A DNA stretch of 64,000 bases from Uloborus plumipes (taxonomy: Eukaryota > Arthropoda > Arachnida > Araneae > Uloboridae), in assembly GCA_038373865.1 (NCBI GenBank), contig JAXGGA010005845.1:1-64000 (forward strand), given 5' to 3'. Within the stretch, counting starts at the first letter, position 1, and each line of letters begins with the position of its first letter. This document shows positions 56,574 to 64,000 of this stretch, one piece after another. The translations under genes were made by a program, and so were the position numbers. The notes under the pieces were generated by a model. It was not told where the DNA came from and made no database searches. It was given only the letters and a program-made list of their open reading frames with translations.

Positions 56574-57211
56574 CACAGGCCAACGATGAAAAAACTTTTT
56601 TAATGAAAATACCTTATTCTTATGTTGTTTAGGTTGCTGAATCCAAATATGATGCTTAAAAAGTTGTATCACCCACCATTTATTCACATTTTATAGTTAC
56701 ATTCATGAAATAAAGAAACATTTTTAGAATTTAACAGCTTTTTCATAGTTAAGATAACATGAAAAAATAGGTCTAATGAACAAAGATGATGTTGGCAGCA
56801 CTGCTGAAACACATGCTACAACATGATGGGGGATTACTGTTGGTCACTTCACCGGGAAGTTCAGCAAGCTATTCATCGCAGGAAAAGCTACACAAGAAGC
56901 TTCAAGGAAAAAAGGGAAAGAAAATATAAAGCAATTCCAGTTGACAAGTGAACCTTGTATCATCACATAAAATTACTATTCCAAGTATTTTACTGTAAAT
57001 ACAAACCATTTTTACGATTCTACAGTGTTTCATTGATTTCCCTATATACTGTAAATGGGTATTAGACTATATAATAAAATACATTTTGCTTGGAAACTAA
57101 GGGTGATACATAAAAACTACAAGCAGATTTGGATTCAGCACATAAAAATCTATCAAGATCAGCTATTAAAATTAAAAAAGTTTTCAAAAAGGTTTTTTTT
57201 GTTGGCCTGTG
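56574..57211. mobile_element. TWA-flanked MITE, copy 2 (PIF/Harbinger-like by TSD)
   Basis: The reverse complement of copy 1 at 19173-19808, nearly base for base, flanked by TAA on both sides (56571-56573 and 57212-57214). The short frame at 57055 is spurious. High identity between copies implies recent mobility and hence an active transposase source elsewhere. Confidence 0.9.
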
Positions 57212-57214
57212 TAA

Positions 57215-58216
57215 TTTTTCTCAAATTCAATGATTCTGATTGGTAAAATATTTCAAAGTATTTTTATTTATTCCTTACCCAAAACTTTTTACCACAACTT
57301 ATTTGTTTTCACTATTATAAAAATAACTTAATTTCACTATGTATTGCTATCACTTAGCCAACAATTTGAATCTGCAAAACCATGATTTAAAAAATTTGCT
57401 GTCTTACATTTTCAAGTAATTTGAAAATTATGCTAAAAGCATGAAAGAAAAAAAATAATTTATGCTCAAACGAAATTCTAATGAAGAAGAGGGAGTTTTG
57501 TTTAAAGCCAATCTTGCTGTAAAATTTACTTTTAGGGAAAAAAATGTTTGTTTTCGTGATTTAGTTTTTTAAGAATTTCAAAGGGGTAAGGAAGAAGCGC
57601 ACATTGAAAAATTCAGAAAATAAGGCAAGATGCATCAAAGATTATCTTAAAAAGGATAGGTCACAGCACCGTCCTAAAATTAAGTGGAAATTAAAACCAA
57701 CACTTTTTTTAAATATCTTTCTTGATGCAATAGCCTTTACACCACAAAATTAAGCAATAATTTGCTGCTTGTAAGGTGTGGGTTTCAAAATCTCTAGAAA
57801 AGCTCTGTTATTTCTGAGGTAAAAATTTTAAAACTACCAATCATCATTCATGTTTTCCTCTCTCTCCCAACCCTGCCTTTTAATTTTAGGAAAATATTTG
57901 TGAATTTTACTAATATCAAGCATTTTCATTCATCTTATTAAGTTTAAAAAAGCATTATCATTGTCTCGTAAATATAACAAGTCAGCCGTAATTTATCTTT
58001 CAATTTGTCTTTCGAGTGAAAAAAATATCTCTTAATATAACTATATTTCTTTTTAGCAATTGTTGTATTGGGTATGGCCTCTAAAGTGTTCCGTTGTATT
58101 ATTACTCTTTATCTTTAGTTTGTAGTCTGAAGATTATTGTTTTGATATGATTTATTTGGTTTACTTTATACTAACTTGATTTGTGTCTATTCTTATTTTA
58201 ATTTCAGGCACACAAG
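57215..58216. other. AT-rich stretch without recognised features
   Basis: No gene, TIR or tandem repeat recognised. Confidence 0.5.
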
Positions 58217-59275
58217 GATATTGTAACGTCGTCAGGAATGAATCCAGTCAGGAATAACTTTGGTAGACGGAAACATTTGTTACACATTCATAAAACACAG
58301 ACGCATAAACAAATTACGCTCTTATTAATATACCGAACGTAAACATTTTTAAATCCAAAGCATCATACGTCATCTTCGCTCATGGCGATCGCCATCTCCT
58401 CTCTCCCACACAGCCACACTCCTACTCGTCGATGTCAACTCTCCAATCTCGCCAATCTGGCGACGTTGGCGTTGAAGTTGTCACAATATAAATCAGACTG
58501 ATTGTTTTGCTCCTATCTTAGTTCAAGCAAGAATATAATCGCAATATGGTGTAAAATTAATATTAGCTTTGAATAAAACGTTTATATTGCAAAATAAATG
58601 TTATTTTTAAATTATTTTTTTCTTGATTTGTATGCTTTTCTAAATTCATTTTTGTGTGACGCATCTGTTTAAAACAATGTGTTTTGTTGATAACTAAACA
58701 ACCTTAAGTTAGTTGTTTTAGAGGTATGACTTACAAGACAAAAAATGCTCTCCAAAAGTGGGGATTTTAAGCATAAAATTCTTTATACAGTCAAATAAAA
58801 AGTAGAATAATAATATAAAATAAATTCCTAAACATTAAAAGGAATAAATGTTGTTTAAAGCGAATAATAAAAAATATTTATATCTGTAAGACTTGTAATG
58901 AGTAACTCTCAATAACAAAAAGAGCCACGGAGCTAACTACTCTTATATTGATCCAAATCTCATCGTATTTTCATCCTAAATTCATCGCCACGGAACTTCA
59001 CTGCTGTTATATTGTTCCAACTCTCATCGTATTTTCACCCAAAATTGATCCTTAATTCATCGCCACGAGCTACACTGCTCGCGTATTGATCTAAATCACA
59101 TCGTATTTTCATCCAAAATTGATCCTAAATACATCGGCGCGGGACTGCACTGCTCGTAAATTGCTTATTTTGTGATTATTATTTTTGTGATTTAATCCCA
59201 AAGAAAACATTAAACTGTATCAATCCGCATGCTCTTACTCTCGGGATTTCGTTTAGTACATTATAGCCCGCATAT
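58217..59275 (+). repeat. Possible LTR-like region with 75-85-bp tandem repeats
   Basis: TTGTAACGTCGTCAGGAATG near 58222 and GGATTTCGTTTAGTACA near 59250 could be the ends of a long terminal repeat. From about 58930 to 59160 three to four units share CTCATCGTATTTTCATCC, AAATTCATCGCCACGG and ACTGCACTGCTCG. GTATCAATCCGCATGCTC follows. No polymerase or second LTR is in view, so a solo LTR is only a suggestion; the tandem repeat is certain. Confidence 0.4.
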
Positions 59276-59641
59276 AGATATGTAGCGTACTCGGAGAGCA
59301 CATAACTAATGGTGATATATATCACAGATACATTGTTAAATACAAAATTTGGAGGAGATTTTACTGCAGAAAAGACATATTATTGATCACTGAATAGCAA
59401 TAACCGACGAACAAAATCTTAAGAACATAAATAACTCTGATGCCCAGACACAGCAAATACCATAAAATTAACCATTAGCAGACGATACATTAAAAATTAA
59501 AAAGTAAGTTTCATTTTCTTGTTTTCATGTTAAATCTTCTTAATTTTTAACATTACTACTTTTTGATAACAGACGATATTTCAAGTAAACTTTGTATGAC
59601 TTGGTTTATAACTTTGCATGGAATTTTACTTTTTATTAATC
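59276..59641. other. AT-rich stretch without recognised features
   Basis: Nothing seen before the Helitron-like start. Confidence 0.5.
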
Positions 59642-60839
59642 TCTACTAATAATAAAGCTGAAGGTGGGTCTGTCCTTCTTTCTGTTTGTTACGCGCGTAG
59701 CGCCAAAACCGTTCGGTCGATTTTCATGAAATTTGGCACAAAATTAGTTTGTAGCATGGGGTTATGCACTACGAAGCGATTTTTCGAAAATTCTATTTCG
59801 TTCTTTTTCTATTCTAATTCTTAGCGAAAATTTGATAAAAGAAGGAAGAAATATTTCATGCTCATTTTCAAGTCTTATGTCATTCGAAAGCTTGAAATTT
59901 TCTGCTAAAAATGATGTCAGTTTGAAGTTTCTACGAGCATTAGAAAAGCTGTAATAATTGTTTTTAGACCGGAAATTCAAGGCTTACCTTCAGCAAAGCA
60001 AGCCAAACGATTCTAAAATGGTTAAACTCGAGAATAAAATTTGTTTGAAAATAAAGATGAAATGAAATATTTTATCAACGGAAATCAACTTTTCATGTTG
60101 TTACCATGGTTACGTTTTTATTTCGTTTATTTGTTTCGTTCTTTTTCCCTTAATAATTTTAAAAATGTATTTGTTTTTGTAGCAATTCAAACTCCAAGCC
60201 TTATTAAAATTAGTCAAATGAAATATAATAAAACCGTGATGAGATGGCACCTGTCAATCAAATGCGAAATCGTGTAGTTTCCTTAAAATAGGTAGACAAG
60301 GAAGAAACTGACGCGTACCCTTTTTGTGAGTTTAGAGACATTTTGGCGATCTGACAAGTTGTATAGAAGAGAGAATAATTCTTCAACAAATGAGGTTCAA
60401 AAAGAGACAACATGATAGTAAACCATTCTAAATTTATCGTCTGCAAAACATATTTTACTCCATTATTAATTTATTTCAATATAAATTGCAGTAAATGGCT
60501 TGAGGGAGGACGAAATTCATTTAGGTTCTTGGAAGTACCTGAGGCGGAGCCTCCTATCTTCCTATCATCTCATTGGGTGAGAATGGAGAGCGGCATGAGC
60601 CTGGACCAATTGTGAGCTGGTAAATGTGCCAAGAGGAATTGTTTAGATTTAAATAAAAATTTAAATTTAATAAAGCAAACATGTGTATAAGTGCAAATAA
60701 AAATGAAAAATAGAAATAGCAAAAGTATTTTTTTTTCTCGCATGGAAAACCAAGCGTTTTTGGTGGTTAAGCAATTAACATTTTCTGAATAATGATAAAA
60801 AGTTAAGTAAAGAAAAAATAAGGCCCTTATGCAGTACTT

Positions 60840-61665
60840 AGAAAATAAAATTATAATAATAAAAATAAAAAATAAAAAGTCTAATAAAAAGCCAGGACAG
60901 CATCCCTATCCGCAAACCGGCGAACCGCCGAGAATCACCGTGCGCTAAAGTTGCCTGAGCAGGGCACGGGGCCTGTTATGTTTGCCGGGTCAGTCGGATC
61001 GTAGTCCGGAAGCCTGTCCAGCAAGTCGTTTCGGACCAGGGGGATTCTTTCAAAGAATCTCTTGGCTAGTTTTTTGAAAAACTCTTTGAGCGTTTGAATA
61101 CCAATTTCCTCGATGATTTTGTCCGTACGGACATACCATTCGGGGTCTACTGCGTCACGGACCATGATTCGTTGTTGATTTTCAACACGTTGAAAATTTG
61201 AGGGTGCAGAAGTGGCCCAAATGGGTGCTCCATAGATCAGGATGAGTCTAAGGCACATTTTGTAAAGTAAAAGCTTATTGTCGGCAGACATTACGCTACG
61301 ACGGTGGATGAGGGAGGAGAGAGAGGCTTTCGCCTGGATAAATTTTGATCGGACGTTTTCAATGTGGTGTCTCCAAGTGAGGTTTCTGTCAAAAATAAGC
61401 CCAAGGTAGGGCGCAGTATAAGCCCAGTCAATGGGTTTGGTGTACAAGTAGAGCTTAAAGGGGGGGGGGGGCATTCTGGTAAAAAAAGAAATTGCTATGC
61501 TCTTGGAAGCATTTACTTCAATTTTCCAACCAGATATCTAGCAGATTGAGGTGGTATTGTATTGCTGCGGAGGCAAGTTTAGGTTCCCTGGCAGAGGCCA
61601 GAATGCAGGTGTCATCTGCGTAAATGGCAAGCTGAGTGTTGTCAGTGCGTGACTTGAGTGAACGA
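60840..61665 (-). mobile_element. 5'-truncated non-LTR retrotransposon (Jockey/I group)
   Basis: The minus-strand sequence starts inside the reverse transcriptase at about 61665 and ends in an A/T-rich tail near 60840 (TTATTATTATAATTTTATT on the minus strand). Abrupt 5' truncation is typical of target-primed insertion. Confidence 0.75.
60935..61660 (-). pseudogene. LINE reverse transcriptase, catalytic box to C terminus
   Basis: Read on the minus strand: QLAIYADDTCILASAREPK (catalytic YADD near 61611-61625), HLNLLDIWLEN, then a frameshift near 61530. The long frame 61474-60935 (179 codons) follows: APYLGLIFDRNLTWRHHIEN, LLLYKMCLRLILIYGAPIW, NQQRIMVRDAV, WYVRTDKIIEEIGIQTLKEF and LPDYDP. This is the thumb and C-terminal region of Jockey/I-group reverse transcriptases, which prime cDNA synthesis on nicked target DNA. 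The endonuclease, motif A and ORF1 parts are missing through truncation. Only the frameshift and a G-run at 61459-61469 visibly disrupt what remains. Confidence 0.88.
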
Positions 61666-62139
61666 ATTTAGCTTTTATCGTTTGCTGGTTGATGTTTGTC
61701 GATGTTTATGGTTTTTATTATCATTGTGAAGAATAATGCTCGAAATGTCCATGACTAATACTTAAAATTTTTAGGATCAGTTGAGTTTAAAAGAAAAAAG
61801 TGCTCCAAATGTATTTTTGCAATGTGATTATTTATTGTTGGACTGTAATTGGCAGCAGTAATTGCATTTAAAAAATAATAAAAGACAATATAAAAAGTTA
61901 ATTTTTTGGCGACTTTTTTACAATTTGGCATTCAATTTTATTTCAGTATATTTATTTGTATCGTATTGCGATATTGCAACGTTCTTTTTAAAGCGTGTCA
62001 TTTCGGAAAATGTAGTATTTTGTTTTTGAAGTTAGGAAAGAAAACTTTCTTCTTTTTTTAAACTTTGGTAAGATTTCCGTTGGTTCTGTGAGCAACAAAA
62101 TTGTTCTTATTTTATCTTTTGGCTTATTTTTATGGACCT

Positions 62140-62546
62140 CCCCTTGGGATTCATTCGAATGTCCCCAAGGGGGTGTTTTACCCCTTTTATGGGGTAAATC
62201 AGTGTTCATTTCAATGTAGACAAAAGTGATATGAATTGGCGCGACCACTTGGCGATATATCGCCAAGCTTTTGGTCGCCAAGTGTTTGGCGACATATCCT
62301 CAAGTTGGCGACAAATTTTGGGAAAAAAATTATTTTTTTATTTGGGTTCAAGTTGGCACTATTGGCGATATTTTGCGAAAAATCCACTGAATGATGTTAA
62401 AATTGGTAATATTTAGGAGATTAATCATTGTAAAACATTTTTTTGCATTGTTTCGTGGCAAACTAAGGATGTAATTGTTTGAATTGTTATCTTGCTAACT
62501 CCAAGCACTATTTTAGCACTTAGCGTAGTGTGGGTTCCATACTAAA
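62140..62546 (+). mobile_element. Hairpin family, copy 3 (5' truncated)
   Basis: It matches the last half of copies 1 and 2: GTGTTTTACCCCTTTTATGG, the TTGGCGATATATCGCCAAGC cluster, GGCGATATTTTGCGAAAAAT and the end GTGTGGGTTCCATACTA. The start hairpin is missing. It is more diverged than copies 1 and 2 are from each other. Confidence 0.85.
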
Positions 62547-62677
62547 TTTTTATATCATACTTTGAAGGAATTGTAGCTGAATTATAACTAAAATAGAGTA
62601 TTTTTTCTGCTACATCAATTTTTTACAAATGAATTTTTAATTTTATATCTCGGGCAAAGCCGTGCGGGTATCTCTAG

Positions 62678-63086
62678 TGTTATAATATACCTTGCTGCTG
62701 TTGAAAAGTAACGCATTGCTTTTTTACTTATGATCGTATCAACTACACTCGGCATTTATCCGTTTATTTACATGAAATATTAGATTTGCGTGTGATACAT
62801 CCGTATACTCACAGTGAATAAGTGTTGGTAAATTTGTGAATGATATGCATAAACTATCAATGGATTTTGTAGCATAACAATAGATCAAGTAATAGAGCAA
62901 GCAGGTAACCGAAATTAAAAAATAAATGGGGATTAACAAGATTTACCAGGACAAGATTTACTTTTTTTGCATACTTTTCATGCATCTAAAAGTCCTACGT
63001 GTACTGTATTGATAAACATTTCAAACCCTTAAAGTTTCCATTCTTTCTCTCGCAGTGAAGCAGTTTTTTTTTTTTTGAGTAATGAG
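62678..63086. other. AT-rich stretch without recognised features
   Basis: No gene or element end recognised. Confidence 0.5.
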
Positions 63087-63893
63087 CAGAGTGTAAAAAA
63101 ATCAATGACTTTTTTTTTAATAAAAAAAAATCGGATTTTTTTTTTTTGAAAATTAGAAATTTTAGTTATTAATTAACCTTATTTATGAACAACTTATCTT
63201 TAAGTTTTTAAAAATACAAAAACACCTTTGAAGTAAAGCTTCACCAGTAAGAAACCCAGAAAAAAGTGTTAGGAGCCAATATGAAAATAATCCTGTTTAC
63301 TAGCTAGGATAAAAATCAAATGGGGCAGGAAGCTCAACCCAATCCTCACTTCATTCAGCCCCCCCCCCCTCTTTATTTTGCTTTTGTTTTATAAAGCTGG
63401 AATATGTTCCATTTCAGCCACTAATAAAGACTGCCCCCTCCCCCAGTTGCTAATGCAAGGCATAGAAAATTCATCTTCTGTTTGGTTGTTTTTGTTTTTT
63501 CTTTTCACTGAAAGTATATCACACACATTGTATCATGTCCCTCCCCCCTCAATTCACTCTTTGCAACACCTGCCCTGCACCTGCATGTATTTTCTTTATT
63601 TCACATATTAGACAACAAATAGCACTATTTGTGCATGCATATTATTTGGACTTCAACCTTCCAGCATCTGTGGAGGGAGGATGAGTAGGATTACTTTTCC
63701 ATTTATTAGATCGAAATCAAAGCTCTAAAAGAAAATGGCAAAAATAATGAAATTGGGATTGTCCAAGAGAATTTTTTAAGGATTAAAATAAAAAGTGATT
63801 TAAATCAATGATTTTTTTAAAAAAAATCTATTGATTTAAATCGCGATTTAAATCACTGATTTAAATCAATTGATTTAAATCATTGACACCCTG
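63087..63893. mobile_element. hAT-like element with ATTTAAATC subterminal repeats
   Basis: The left end is CAGAGTGTAAAAAAATC and the right end the complement of CAGGGTGTCAATGATTTAAA. The flanks GTAATGAG and ATAATGGG agree at six of eight positions. Near the right end GATTTAAATCA is repeated about five times with alternating spacers (63795-63885). A C-run (63361-63369) and several frames without a domain fill the middle. Confidence 0.6.
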
Positions 63894-64000
63894 ATAATGG
63901 GCATTGAATCATATTTACAATTAAAAAAGTATCTACATCACAATTGCTAAGGCATCAGATAATGAATGTTCAACATTATTAGAACAACAGACCTTCACCA
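63894..64000. other. End of window, nothing recognised
   Basis: About 100 bp of AT-rich sequence after the last element. Confidence 0.5.

Larger units (their letters stand above)
59642..62677. mobile_element. Helitron-like element with nested LINE and hairpin-family fragments
   Basis: It starts TCTACTAATAATAAAGCTG, followed by the GTTACGCGCGTAGCGCC and TTCATGAAATTTGGCAC boxes of a widespread arthropod repeat, and ends CGGGTATCTCTAG, fitting the TC...CTAG rule. A LINE fragment (about 60840-61665) and a hairpin-family fragment (62140-62546) lie inside. No Rep-helicase frame remains. The 3 kb span assumes both ends belong to one copy. Confidence 0.62.

Overview
The window is eukaryotic, AT-rich and almost gene-free. 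The dispersed families in it look like those of arthropods, most probably a chelicerate such as a spider: Helitrons starting TCTATATATATAAAAG, a family with the hairpin TACTTCCTTTTACGTAG, and pogo-, mariner- and hAT-like transposases. The species assignment is inference from recalled repeat families; nothing here is a diagnostic host gene. By the boundaries drawn below, about 53 kb of the 64 kb (roughly four fifths) lies inside mobile elements. Most of these boundaries rest on matching terminal inverted repeats (TIRs) plus target-site duplications (TSDs) read directly from the sequence.

Region 1 (1-1150) holds the right end of an element that starts outside the window, and one candidate host first exon (893-1025) followed by a strong splice donor. 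If that exon is real, the rest of the window could be intron. Region 2 (1150-28318) is a single satellite locus with units of about 155 bp, blown apart by insertions. Two hAT elements (1444-2760 and 27758-28255) and one TA-flanked element (2951-27636) sit inside satellite units. The last has grown to 24.7 kb because other elements landed in it: a truncated mariner split by a 4.6 kb hAT element, an inverted Penelope-like reverse-transcriptase element, a non-autonomous hAT in a (TA)n tract, a long-TIR element with an unclassified transposase pseudogene, a pogo-like remnant, and an 8.4 kb hAT element. That hAT element carries a BED finger and a nearly complete transposase, and is itself invaded by two foldback elements, one of which holds a further MITE.

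Region 3 (28319-41323) has a promoter-like block, a small hAT element, a pogo-like element (29702-31554), a second long-TIR element related to the one in region 2 (32190-35839), minisatellites, a 247-bp tandem duplication and a MITE. Region 4 (41324-56366) appears to be one 15 kb TA-flanked element with arms of about 1.5 kb in inverted orientation. Its interior holds a Helitron, two copies of the hairpin family, a piggyBac-like MITE, a 4.6 kb pogo-like element, two hAT elements, and a small TIR unit with an intact 191-codon reading frame. Because the two arms were once identical, each serves as the empty site for insertions in the other. Region 5 (56367-64000) has a second copy of the TWA-flanked MITE, a possible LTR with tandem repeats, a Helitron-like element containing a 5'-truncated LINE, and a hAT-like element at the end.

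The strongest candidates for something undescribed are: (i) the pair of long-TIR elements (12614-15244 and 32190-35839), whose inverted repeats are built of tandem modules, which share TAGGGTGG termini and 8-bp TSDs, and which carry fragments of one unclassified transposase-like family; (ii) the small TIR unit with an intact non-transposase frame (54126-54840); and (iii) the unusual density of very long inverted repeats, which would fold into long double-stranded RNA if transcribed.
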